DNA from: Haemophilus paraphrohaemolyticus
Lineage (GTDB): Bacteria > Pseudomonadota > Gammaproteobacteria > Enterobacterales > Pasteurellaceae
Length of the DNA stretch: 39,505 nt
NCBI RefSeq assembly: GCF_002015045.1
Contig: NZ_MUXX01000014.1
Span: 1-39,505, forward strand
Direction: 5' to 3'
The notes under the pieces are model-generated. The model was not told where the DNA came from. It did no database searches and was given only the letters and a program-made list of their open reading frames with translations. The position numbers were made by a program, and so were the translations under genes. Below, one piece after another: positions 28,089-35,901 of this stretch. Positions within the stretch are counted from its first letter, which is position 1, and every line of letters begins with the position of its first letter.

Positions 28089-29039
28089 ATGGCTTTTGAC
28101 TTACAAGTCTTCAACAAACAAACGCATTTAGCGTTAACTGAAACTGTCGATCAAGATATTGAAAAATTCAATCAAGCCTCAGGTGGCGTGATTACCTTGC
28201 AAAACGCCCCAACGCAAGGTGATTTTGATATTCGTGCGAGCTTTAAAGCGATTCAAGGCTTAGTGCGTCGTCGTAATGCTTATGGCAGTGGTACAGTGCA
28301 AGCGAAACGCTTAGAGCAATTACTCAATGTAGCCGTAAAAGTGGCTGCAGGCACGCACCCGATTGAGTACGAGCCGCAACAATATCGTTGGGTATTACAA
28401 AACCCTGAGCTTGCGGCGGTAGAAATCGGGCAACAACTTGCCAAAGCCCGTTTAGCGGATATGTTAAACACCGCAATTTTAGGGGCAGTTGCCGCAATTG
28501 GTGGACAAACTACAGCCGTGTTAGACGACAAGAAAAACGCTCCGAATTTCCGTACGCTCAACAAAGCGGCAGCATTATTTGGCGACCGCTCTAGTGCATT
28601 AAAAGCGTGGATTGTGCATTCAACCACCTTACACACCTTGTACGACAACGCCTTAACCAACGCAGAACGTTTGTTTACTTACGACAACGTGAGTGTGATG
28701 CGTGATCCCTTTGGTCGCTTGTTTGTGGTTACAGACAGCCCTGCATTAGTGGATAGCACTGGTGCGGCTTATAACACGCTTGGCTTACAAGAAAATGCGG
28801 TGATGGTGAGCGGTAACAACGACTTCAACAGCGAAATGCAGCCAAAATTAGGCGGTGAAAATATCGCAGCGGTTTATCAAGCAGAATGGACTTATAACTT
28901 AGGTATTCTCGGTTATGAGTGGGATATGACTGCAGGCGGTAAATCTCCTGATGATACTAAATTAGGGGCTTCAGCCAACTGGCGTAAAACGGCTACCTCA
29001 TTGAAAGATACTGCAGGCGTGTTGGTGAAAACCAAGTAG
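28089..29039 (+). CDS. Major capsid protein (316 aa)
   Basis: It is an acid-rich, HK97-fold-like capsid protein by position and pattern (AFDLQVFNKQTHLALTETVD, then a C-terminal half with FGRLFVVTDSPAL and YNTLGLQENAVMVS). It has the beta-rich pattern of phage capsids but no strong known motif. It lies between scaffold and connector genes, behind a strong ribosome site (ATAGGAGC), and is followed by a stable hairpin, as is common for the most abundant phage message. Confidence 0.85.
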   Translation: MAFDLQVFNKQTHLALTETVDQDIEKFNQASGGVITLQNAPTQGDFDIRASFKAIQGLVRRRNAYGSGTVQAKRLEQLLNVAVKVAAGTHPIEYEPQQYRWVLQNPELAAVEIGQQLAKARLADMLNTAILGAVAAIGGQTTAVLDDKKNAPNFRTLNKAAALFGDRSSALKAWIVHSTTLHTLYDNALTNAERLFTYDNVSVMRDPFGRLFVVTDSPALVDSTGAAYNTLGLQENAVMVSGNNDFNSEMQPKLGGENIAAVYQAEWTYNLGILGYEWDMTAGGKSPDDTKLGASANWRKTATSLKDTAGVLVKTK

Positions 29040-29056
29040 TCATGACAAAAGTGAAA

Positions 29057-29082
29057 CCCCAAGTAACGCGAATTACTTGGGG
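29057..29082 (+). terminator. Hairpin after the capsid gene
   Basis: CCCCAAGTAA (29057-29066) pairs perfectly with TTACTTGGGG (29073-29082), followed by CTTCTTTC. A moderate terminator or message-stabilising hairpin. Confidence 0.7.
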
Positions 29083-29119
29083 CTTCTTTCATTCCAACTT
29101 CCAACACAAGAAGGAATAA

Positions 29120-29278
<159 letters not shown>

Positions 29279-29287
29279 GGAGCAAAA

Positions 29288-29725
29288 ATGACCGCTTATC
29301 TTTCCGTAGAAGAAGCCAATGCGTATCACAATTTACGAATGAGCAAAGAGGCGTGGGCAGAGTTAGACGAAGAGGAAAAGGCTCGTCGCTTGGTGAGTGC
29401 GTCAGATTTCTTAGATGTGAATTACCGCTTTATGGGCGAAAAAGCCGACCCAATGCAGCTACGCCAATTTCCGCGTAAAGGATTTGAATCGTTAAAAATC
29501 CCTACTGCAATTATCTATGCTGTGTGTGAACTGGCATTACAAGAAAATCTCAACCAAAACGCAGAGCAGAAGATGACCAGCGTGAAAGTCGGCAGTTTAT
29601 CGGTCAATTATGATCACCGTTCAACGATTGCCGATAGCAGTAACCGCTTTGATTATGTTAGGCAACTGTTAGTCGCTTGGTTAGATCGCAGTAGCTTTGG
29701 CGTGGTGAAATTGGAGCGTGGCTAA
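29288..29725 (+). CDS. Head-tail adaptor, DnaT_2-like (145 aa)
   Basis: The pattern MTAYLSVEEANAYHNLR... ARRLVSASDFLDVNYRF followed by QFPRKGF and CELALQENLNQ is that of small adaptor proteins (called DnaT-like ssDNA-binding in some annotations). Its position after the capsid, with the next genes in head-closure order, supports a head completion role. It overlaps the next gene's start by one base. Confidence 0.75.
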   Translation: MTAYLSVEEANAYHNLRMSKEAWAELDEEEKARRLVSASDFLDVNYRFMGEKADPMQLRQFPRKGFESLKIPTAIIYAVCELALQENLNQNAEQKMTSVKVGSLSVNYDHRSTIADSSNRFDYVRQLLVAWLDRSSFGVVKLERG

Positions 29726-30084
29726 TGCAACTTTATCAAAACTTACAGCAGGTCTCGACCAAGCTTATTCGCCAGTTTGGCAGCCCTTGTGTGATTTCAC
29801 AAGTGAAAACGGGCAAATATAACCCCGAAACGGGCGAGGTCAGCCAATCAAAACGCCGTGTATCGGCATCCTGTTTATTTGATACGCTTGCCTACGATTT
29901 TAGCCGTCAGACCACTCATGCCGATGTTCAAGTGGGCGATGTGTTGATGTTACTCACTGAAAAAGCTGATGTGAACGACATTGTGTCTGTCAATGGCGAA
30001 AAGTGGCAAGTGATTCGGGTGCAGCCGATTCGTCCTGCACAACAAGCGATTTATTATCAAGCACAAGGAAGACGTTATGGGTAG
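29725..30084 (+). CDS. Head-tail joining / head closure protein (119 aa)
   Basis: Small beta-rich protein with QVGDVLMLLTEKADVNDIVS and KWQVIRVQPIRPA, the typical layout of head-tail stopper proteins. It overlaps both neighbours by 1-8 nt. Named by order: adaptor, stopper, gp10-like, terminator. Confidence 0.65.
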   Translation: MQLYQNLQQVSTKLIRQFGSPCVISQVKTGKYNPETGEVSQSKRRVSASCLFDTLAYDFSRQTTHADVQVGDVLMLLTEKADVNDIVSVNGEKWQVIRVQPIRPAQQAIYYQAQGRRYG

Positions 30085-30475
30085 ATTTAGTGCCACCATT
30101 GATGGCTTTGTGGATTCCGCATTATTGGCTCAAACACAAGGCTTTCGCAAAATTGCGTTAGATATCCTCAACAAGGTACAGAAGAAAACACCTGTTGATA
30201 GTGGCGCGTTGCGACGTTCATGGACGGTTGCCTTGAATGCTGTACCGAGCAATTACGATGGCAGTCAAATTGCCATTGCTCAGGCTCGGTTGTCCGATAC
30301 GATAGTGATTGCGACGGACAAACCTTACGCCCCTATGCTAGAGTATGGGTTATATCCTAGCCCTTCCAAAACAGGGAAGACACAACGCGGTTATTCTGTG
30401 CAAGCCCCTCAAGGGATGATTCGCATTTCTGTGGATGAAATCAATGCGTATTATGCTCAACATTCAACGCTGTGA
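30077..30475 (+). CDS. HK97 gp10-family tail component (132 aa)
   Basis: KIALDILNKVQKKTPVDSGALRRSW at residues about 27-48 is the HK97 gp10 signature, followed by YAPMLEYGLYPSP. In lambda terms this is gene Z, a protein that completes the tail so it can join the head. Confidence 0.88.
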   Translation: MGRFSATIDGFVDSALLAQTQGFRKIALDILNKVQKKTPVDSGALRRSWTVALNAVPSNYDGSQIAIAQARLSDTIVIATDKPYAPMLEYGLYPSPSKTGKTQRGYSVQAPQGMIRISVDEINAYYAQHSTL

Positions 30476-30483
30476 GGCAGGCA

Positions 30484-30882
30484 ATGAAACCGCAAATTCG
30501 ACGCATTTTAGAAAGTCATTTAGCAAAATTGGATTCTTTTCCGACCGCTTGGGAAGGGGTGAAAACAGAGCCTAAACTGCCTTATCAAGCGGTCTATTTA
30601 TCGGTCAATACAGCAAATACCAGTACGATTTCCGATAAACCGCTTGCGACAGAAACGGGCTTTTTACAGCTCACCTTATTTTTTGACAACGGGCAAGGCA
30701 CAAAAGCGATTGAGCAGAGAGCGAGTCAGTTACGCCAACATTTCTACGGCTTGAGTGTGGTTGAATCCCACATTCAGCTGATTATTCATCACCCACCGCA
30801 AATCGGTGGGCTTTTTTTATCAGGTAATAGCCTTGCGTTGCCGATCACAATTTCTTTCACCGCCTATGAATTAGGAGCATAA
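30484..30882 (+). CDS. Tail terminator protein, DUF4128-like (132 aa)
   Basis: The ATG at 30484 follows GAGGCAGGCA. A GTG 12 bases upstream is open but less likely. The mixed alpha/beta protein (MKPQIRRILESHLAKLDSFP, then QIGGLFLSGNSLALPITISF) fits the U-type tail terminator family that caps the tail tube. Followed by a cargo gene rather than by the tube gene. Confidence 0.7.
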   Translation: MKPQIRRILESHLAKLDSFPTAWEGVKTEPKLPYQAVYLSVNTANTSTISDKPLATETGFLQLTLFFDNGQGTKAIEQRASQLRQHFYGLSVVESHIQLIIHHPPQIGGLFLSGNSLALPITISFTAYELGA

Positions 30883-30910
30883 TTTGATGCAAGTCTTAAT
30901 CTTTCTATTG

Positions 30911-30916
30911 TATAAT
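30911..30916 (+). promoter_or_regulatory. TATAAT box before the cargo gene
   Basis: A perfect TATAAT lies 23 bp before the start of the 228-aa gene, preceded by TTG. No good -35 lies 16-18 bp upstream: TTGATG at 30884 is 21 bp away. A weak independent promoter is possible. Confidence 0.35.
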
Positions 30917-30938
30917 TTTAGAAAAATTGGAGGCCAAA

Positions 30939-31625
30939 ATGAAAAAAACTCTTAAAATTCTATTTGTGATTTTTTTTGTTTTTCCTTTTGTAATAGGTGT
31001 AATTAAAAGCCTAACGAGTTCTAATGGCGAAGGGAAATCCCAAAATCAAAACAAGGATGAAACAGAAAGAACACTTTCCCAAAGCGATTTTGAAAAGGTG
31101 TATTTACCTATGACGAAAAAGGCTTATCCTAAAGCTCATAAAAAATGGGGGGATGATGGTTTTCATAAAATCAACGCCTTAGCGTATGATGCTGCGAAAC
31201 TTGCTTATCAATCTAAGCGATGTGATGAGATTATAGATGTTAGTTTATCTGATAACCAAAGCGAGCCGAAATCTAGAATTGTATTTTTTGTAGATTGTAA
31301 AAATAAGGAACGCTTTTATATTAGCGAGAATGATATAAAATCAAAATTAACTGTACAATCTGTTAAGGAAAAGTTTGGGAAAATTGGTCAATATGAATAT
31401 TATCGTTATTGCTTAGATATGGTTAAAAAAAGAGCCAATTTCCCTGCAACTGTCGATTCAAGTATTTTTAATAAAATAGTTCGCCCTAGTGTTACTGGGG
31501 ATATTGTTGTTCAATTAGAATTTTCGGCAAAAAATGCATTTGGCGTAGAAGGCAAATATAATGCAGAATGTAGCTTTTATGAGCATAATCGAACAGCAGA
31601 TATAAAGATTACAGAAATAAAATAA
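30939..31625 (+). CDS. Membrane-anchored or secreted cargo protein in the tail region (228 aa)
   Basis: Start at 30939 behind TTGGAGG. The N-terminus is a signal peptide or membrane anchor (KKTLKILFVIFFVFPFVIGV, residues 2-21). The remaining ~200 residues are Lys/Glu-rich with four Cys (about 94, 118, 157 and 214). No family is recognised. The gene is clearly richer in A/T than its neighbours, sits between tail terminator and tail tube where no such gene belongs, and has its own terminator built from uptake sequences. It is a good moron candidate. Confidence 0.75.
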   Translation: MKKTLKILFVIFFVFPFVIGVIKSLTSSNGEGKSQNQNKDETERTLSQSDFEKVYLPMTKKAYPKAHKKWGDDGFHKINALAYDAAKLAYQSKRCDEIIDVSLSDNQSEPKSRIVFFVDCKNKERFYISENDIKSKLTVQSVKEKFGKIGQYEYYRYCLDMVKKRANFPATVDSSIFNKIVRPSVTGDIVVQLEFSAKNAFGVEGKYNAECSFYEHNRTADIKITEIK

Positions 31626-31638
31626 AAATTTTAAAAGT

Positions 31639-31675
31639 AACCGCTTGTAAGAATTTGGCTTACAAGCGGTTTTTT
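31639..31675. terminator. Uptake-sequence terminator after the cargo gene
   Basis: AACCGCTTGTAAG pairs with CTTACAAGCGGTT (13 bp), then TTTTTATT. It contains two opposed ACAAGCGGT uptake 9-mers, a typical Pasteurellaceae design. Confidence 0.88.
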
Positions 31676-31706
31676 ATTGCCAAAATTTTCATTATGGAGG
31701 AATTGT

Positions 31707-32720
31707 ATGGCAAATTCACAAGGGACACAGCGTTCGGTGGCACTGTCTAAAGAAACCACTTTCGGCACGAAACCTGCCAAAAACATGGCGAAATTATTGC
31801 CTCGTATTGAAACTTCACTTAACGTTAATTTTGAGTCATTCCAGTCTGAAGAAATTCGTACAGACATGCAACGTGCGGCTTCGATTGTCGGGTTTGAAAA
31901 AGTCGAAGGCGATGTAAAAGGTGAACTTGCCGCAGGTCAATGGGCGTGGGCATTTGCCGCTGCTTTACGGGGTGCTTTTGGTGCTGAAGCGAAACCGCCG
32001 ATTATCAAGAAAACCGCAAACGGGCAAGGTGAGAAAAATGGCAAGATTTTAGTTATACCACAAACTGCACATTCGACGGATAGCTTCACGATTGAAGACT
32101 GGTTTAAAGATATTGGCTTATCTCGCCAGTATCTCGGTTGCCGTGTATCAAAATTATCACTGGAAGTGGAGCCGAATGGCATTGCCTCTGTTACCGTCAC
32201 CTTTTTAGGGCAACGTGGGGAAGAGCAAACAGCCCAATACTTTACCAATCCGCCTGATATTGCACAATCGGGCAAACTAGCGGGCGTGAAAGGGTCATTG
32301 CAAGTCAATAAGCAACAAATGGCACTGATTACCTCATTTAAGCTCGATATTGATTTGAATGCATCCAGTGAAGCCGTGCTAGGGGCGACTTATGCCCCCG
32401 ATGTGTTCATTGGCACCGTTGCCGTCAGTGGTTCGTTTACGATGTATCTGCAAAATAAAGCTATGATTGATGCGGTACGTCTTGGCACAAATCTTTCACT
32501 AGCCTTGCGAATGGATGCCGAAACAAGCAACGACAGCGATTATATGGCAATCATCTTACCAGCAATTAAGGTAACGTCCTCTGAAATCGATGACGGGGCG
32601 AAAAACTTAATGCAAACCCTTAATTTTGATGCCTTCCCAGGTGTGTGGGATGCAGCCAGCACGATTGACGACAGCTTAAAAGTGGCGACCACGATGATTG
32701 TACAAGATACGTTGGCTTAA
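31707..32720 (+). CDS. Tail tube (major tail) protein (337 aa)
   Basis: Start at 31707 behind ATGGAGG. It fits the phage tail tube type 2 family with TTFGTKPAKNMAKLLPRIET near the N-terminus, a central beta-rich part, and GTVAVSGSFTMYLQNKAMID. It forms the hexameric rings of the tail tube. A perfect palindrome terminator follows. Confidence 0.85.
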   Translation: MANSQGTQRSVALSKETTFGTKPAKNMAKLLPRIETSLNVNFESFQSEEIRTDMQRAASIVGFEKVEGDVKGELAAGQWAWAFAAALRGAFGAEAKPPIIKKTANGQGEKNGKILVIPQTAHSTDSFTIEDWFKDIGLSRQYLGCRVSKLSLEVEPNGIASVTVTFLGQRGEEQTAQYFTNPPDIAQSGKLAGVKGSLQVNKQQMALITSFKLDIDLNASSEAVLGATYAPDVFIGTVAVSGSFTMYLQNKAMIDAVRLGTNLSLALRMDAETSNDSDYMAIILPAIKVTSSEIDDGAKNLMQTLNFDAFPGVWDAASTIDDSLKVATTMIVQDTLA

Positions 32721-32732
32721 TACCTTTACAAG

Positions 32733-32757
32733 CGGTCAATATTGACCGTTTTTTTTT
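32733..32757 (+). terminator. Terminator after the tail tube gene
   Basis: CGGTCAATATTGACCG (32733-32748) is a perfect palindrome followed by nine T. An uptake-type ACAAGCGGT overlaps its left arm. Confidence 0.8.
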
Positions 32758-32775
32758 GCAACATAAGGAAATTTT

Positions 32776-33177
32776 ATGGACTTAAAAAATTTATCAAAAT
32801 CAGCTTTAGCAGAAACGTTCACCTTTAACTTACTTCATCCTGAAACGAGTGATGAATTGGGGGTGAAAATCAGTGTGGTGTCGGCAAAATCAGACAAGGC
32901 ATTTGCTTACTTGCAGAAAAAACTGAAAAAAGAGCAATTGCGTGAAATTGAAAATGCCAAAAGTCGTAAGCCTCAATTAAAAGGTTTAGATGAATTACGC
33001 ACAGAAACCTTAGAGCTTGCCTTAAGCCGCTTAGAGAATTGGGACGGTTTAGAATGGGAAGGTAAACCACTTGCCTTTAGCGAAGAAAATGCCCGTATGG
33101 TATTGAGTGAATGCGATTGGATGATTGATCAAATCCTGGAATATTCCAACGATTTGGGAAAGTTCTTGACGGCTTAA
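32776..33177 (+). CDS. Tail assembly chaperone G (133 aa)
   Basis: Family of gpG-like chaperones by order and pattern (a helical protein with LSKSALAETFTFNLLHPE and a long central helix ETLELALSRLENWDG). It reaches its stop just after a GGGAAAG slip site. Chaperone for the tape measure protein in lambda, where it is made as G and as the frameshift product GT. Confidence 0.8.
   Translation: MDLKNLSKSALAETFTFNLLHPETSDELGVKISVVSAKSDKAFAYLQKKLKKEQLREIENAKSRKPQLKGLDELRTETLELALSRLENWDGLEWEGKPLAFSEENARMVLSECDWMIDQILEYSNDLGKFLTA
33156..33162 (+). other. -1 ribosomal frameshift site GGGAAAG
   Basis: In the G frame the codons are TTG GGA AAG, so the heptamer is X XXY YYZ, identical to lambda's slip site. 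Slipping back one base enters the frame of the next ORF with no stop between. The join yields a 247-aa GT protein. Confidence 0.85.
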
Positions 33178-33518
33178 TTGACGACTTGCTGCGTTACGCC
33201 CAAAAAGAGTTTGAGCTGGATAAACACCCCAAAGAGAGTAAAGCGACCTTGCGGGCACATTTACTCTCGCTGTATGAGCAGACAGGCGAAATGCCCGTCG
33301 AGCTTGAAAATGAGCCACCGAATGATGCGGTGGCTTATTTATTGGGTTATTTCCAACAACTTTCCACGGCAAGGCAGTGCGGAATGAGCTTGAACCCGCT
33401 TACTTTTACGGAAATGGAGGCGTGGGGCAGGCTCTATAAAATGAAGCTCGACAGTTGGGAAATTGATGTGATTAAACAATTGGATTTAATTTATCTCAAC
33501 ACGCAAATGGAGCATTGA
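33162..33518 (+). CDS. T domain of the GT tail chaperone, reached by frameshift (118 aa)
   Basis: This frame is open from the slip site to 33518 and lacks its own ribosome site. An ATG at 33186 is internal. DUF1799-like features are VAYLLGYFQQLSTARQCGMS and the LTFTEMEAWGRLYKMKLDSW end. The stop (TGA) overlaps the ATG of gene M. In a complete tail operon the tape measure gene would follow here. Confidence 0.8.
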   Translation, partial: VLDGLIDDLLRYAQKEFELDKHPKESKATLRAHLLSLYEQTGEMPVELENEPPNDAVAYLLGYFQQLSTARQCGMSLNPLTFTEMEAWGRLYKMKLDSWEIDVIKQLDLIYLNTQMEH

Positions 33519-33844
33519 TGGAAACCTTAAATTTTAGTCCTGATTATCAAGCGAGCAAAAAGCAAAGCCCGAAATTGAGTGAGGTTGATTTTGGCGATGG
33601 CTATACCCAATCTCGCCCGCAAGGGTTGAACCATAATCGAGCGACCTTTAATCTGACTTTTAGTGGTAATCCTGCTCATATTCGGCAGATTGATGATTTC
33701 CTCACAAGACACGGTGGCTATCAAGCCTTTCTCTGGACGCCACCTTTTGGTCAACAGGGGAAATATAAATGTAAAGAGCATCAAATTACCTACCAACAAA
33801 GCTATTGGCAACTGACTGGCGAGTTTGAGGAGGTCGTTTCATGA
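33518..33844 (+). CDS. Minor tail protein M (108 aa)
   Basis: M-type tail tip protein with EVDFGDGYTQSRPQGLNHN near the N-terminus and LTRHGGYQAFLWTPPFGQ in the centre. The start ATG at 33518 overlaps the stop of GT. GGAG lies six bases upstream. It overlaps the L gene by 4 nt. Confidence 0.85.
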   Translation: METLNFSPDYQASKKQSPKLSEVDFGDGYTQSRPQGLNHNRATFNLTFSGNPAHIRQIDDFLTRHGGYQAFLWTPPFGQQGKYKCKEHQITYQQSYWQLTGEFEEVVS

Positions 33845-34554
33845 CCGCAAATATCACCCCCAAATTCCAGCTCGAACTGGCAAAACTGGAACAAACAGCG
33901 TTGCTTGACTTATTCGAAGTCGATATGCAACAGCTTACGGGCAAAGACGGCAATCGTGGCGAGCTGTTCCGTTTTTATGCGGGTACAAATGAACTCACTC
34001 AGCCGATTATTTGGCAAGGTAACCGCTACACACCCTTTGGGGTAAAGGCTGAAGGCTTTGAAATGTCAGGGCAGGGGGCGAGCAATCGACCAACGCTCAC
34101 AGTAGTCAATTTTGATGGCTTTGTGACCACCCTCTCGAACAACTTCGAGCAATGCTTAGGTGCGATTGTACGCAGACGGCAAGTGTATGCCCAGTTTTTA
34201 GATGCAGCGAACTTTAAAGAGGGCAACCGCAATGCCGATCCACAGCAAGAGCGAGTGAGTTATTACCTGATTGAGCAATTAACCACGCTCACGCAAGATA
34301 TTGCTACCTTTACGCTGGCGTTGCCGACCGAAACCGATAATGCCTTGATTAACAAGCGAACGATTTTAGTCACGTGCCCGTGGGTGTATCGCTCAACCGA
34401 ATGCGGTTATACGGGCAACCCTGTTGCGGACGAAAAAGACCAACCGACCACCGACCCAAAAAAAGACAAATGTTCGGGGTGCTTGCGGGGTTGCCAACTA
34501 CGTAATAACACCCTCAACTATGGTGGGTTTATTGGGGTCAATAAATTGGGGTAG
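33841..34554 (+). CDS. Minor tail protein L (237 aa)
   Basis: L-type tail tip protein with cysteines at 179, 188, 211, 214 and 218 near the C-terminus. In lambda L a [4Fe-4S] cluster is bound by this region. Middle segment with SGQGASNRPTLTVVNFDGF fits. Precedes K as in lambda. Confidence 0.85.
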   Translation: MTANITPKFQLELAKLEQTALLDLFEVDMQQLTGKDGNRGELFRFYAGTNELTQPIIWQGNRYTPFGVKAEGFEMSGQGASNRPTLTVVNFDGFVTTLSNNFEQCLGAIVRRRQVYAQFLDAANFKEGNRNADPQQERVSYYLIEQLTTLTQDIATFTLALPTETDNALINKRTILVTCPWVYRSTECGYTGNPVADEKDQPTTDPKKDKCSGCLRGCQLRNNTLNYGGFIGVNKLG

Positions 34555-34557
34555 AAA

Positions 34558-35289
34558 ATGAAAACGATTGAACAAACCATTTTAGACCACGCTAAACAAT
34601 GCGAACCGCAAGAAGCGTGCGGGTTGATTCTCAGCGACCCTATGATGGGCGAGCGGTTTTATTACCCTTGCCAAAACGTGGCAACAGATCCACTCAATTT
34701 CTTTGAGATTACCCCCGAAGAACAAATTGAGGCGGAAAAACTGGGGTGGATTGAGGCGATTGTTCATTCACACCCGAATGGCGAACCTGTGCTCTCACTT
34801 GCCGACCGTCAAATATTCGCTCACACCGATTGCGATTGGCTTTTAGTCTGTGATGGCAGATTGCAACGTTTCCCGAAAATTGCACCGCTTGTTGGCAGAA
34901 CCTTTGAGCACGGCAAAACCGATTGTTACACGTTGTTTAAAGATTTCTACTTTTTAGCAGGTTTAGATATGGATGAGTTCAATCGTCCCGATGAATGGTG
35001 GCACAACGGGCAAAATCTTTACTTGGATAATCTCGAAGGGCAAGGCTTCAAGCGGTTAGATTCTCAGGAAACTTTGCAAATTGGCGATGTAATCTTAATG
35101 CAAGTAGGGGCGAACGTGCCGAATCACGCAGGCATTTACTTAGGCAGTCAGATGGTGTTGCACCATAGTCCCAAACGACTTAGCAAGCGAGATTTATACG
35201 ATGGCTACTGGCTCAAACATACACACTCGATTTGGCGACATAACAATGCCGAGCAGTTGGGTTTTTCCATTCCGATTTCTACTTTATAG
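34558..35289 (+). CDS. Tail assembly protein K with JAMM and NlpC/P60 domains (243 aa)
   Basis: Residues 1-110 are a JAB/MPN+ metalloprotease-like domain with HSHPNGEPVLSLADR (His70, His72, Ser80, Asp83). Residues about 115-243 are an NlpC/P60-type cysteine peptidase domain with Cys123 in KTDCYTLFKDF and His190 in NHAGIYL. The same two-domain layout occurs in lambda K. It may cleave peptidoglycan or mature tail parts. Confidence 0.9.
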   Translation: MKTIEQTILDHAKQCEPQEACGLILSDPMMGERFYYPCQNVATDPLNFFEITPEEQIEAEKLGWIEAIVHSHPNGEPVLSLADRQIFAHTDCDWLLVCDGRLQRFPKIAPLVGRTFEHGKTDCYTLFKDFYFLAGLDMDEFNRPDEWWHNGQNLYLDNLEGQGFKRLDSQETLQIGDVILMQVGANVPNHAGIYLGSQMVLHHSPKRLSKRDLYDGYWLKHTHSIWRHNNAEQLGFSIPISTL

Positions 35290-35298
35290 GGCATCTCT

Positions 35299-35892
35299 AT
35301 GATCAAGATTAAATTCTACGGCTCACTCAAGCGTTTTGGCACGGATTTTCAGCTGGATTGCCAAACGGTGGCAGAGGCGTTAAAAGCCTTAATGAGCCAA
35401 CTAAAAGGACTGCGTCACATGATGCAACAAGGGATGTATAAAGTCCGTATTGGTTCGCAATATTTAGATAATCGATACCTGGAAAAAGGCTTGCATTACC
35501 GCTTGAGAGCAGGAATGACGGTGCATTTTACCCCAGTGTTAAAAGGGGCGAAGCGTGGTGGCGTATTTGGCGTGATTGCGGGTATTGCTTTGATTGGTGC
35601 AGCTGTGTTACTTGGCCCTGTCGGTGGCATTATCAGCTCTCAAGCGGCAATGATGTTGGGCGGAATGGGGGCGTCTATGTTACTAGGGGGCGTGGCACAA
35701 ATGCTGACCAAAACGCCGAGTATGGGTAATTTCAACGAGCAAGAGAAAAAATCTTCAACGGCATTCAGTGGGCTACAAAATCGGGTCGCACAAGGGCAAG
35801 CCATGCCACTGGCTTACGGGCGAATTTTGGTGGGCTCGATGATTATTTCGCAAGGGATTGAGACCTTTGATGTAGTAGAAGAGAAAAAATAA
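35299..35892 (+). CDS. Tail assembly protein I (197 aa)
   Basis: I-type protein: an N-terminal ubiquitin-like or beta-grasp region (IKIKFYGSLKRFGTDFQLD) and a C-terminal part with glycine-rich hydrophobic spans (GVFGVIAGIALIGAAVLLGP) and a final PLAYGRILVGSMIISQGIE. It is between K and J as in lambda. Confidence 0.85.
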   Translation: MIKIKFYGSLKRFGTDFQLDCQTVAEALKALMSQLKGLRHMMQQGMYKVRIGSQYLDNRYLEKGLHYRLRAGMTVHFTPVLKGAKRGGVFGVIAGIALIGAAVLLGPVGGIISSQAAMMLGGMGASMLLGGVAQMLTKTPSMGNFNEQEKKSSTAFSGLQNRVAQGQAMPLAYGRILVGSMIISQGIETFDVVEEKK

Positions 35893-35901
35893 GGGGCTAT
35901 T

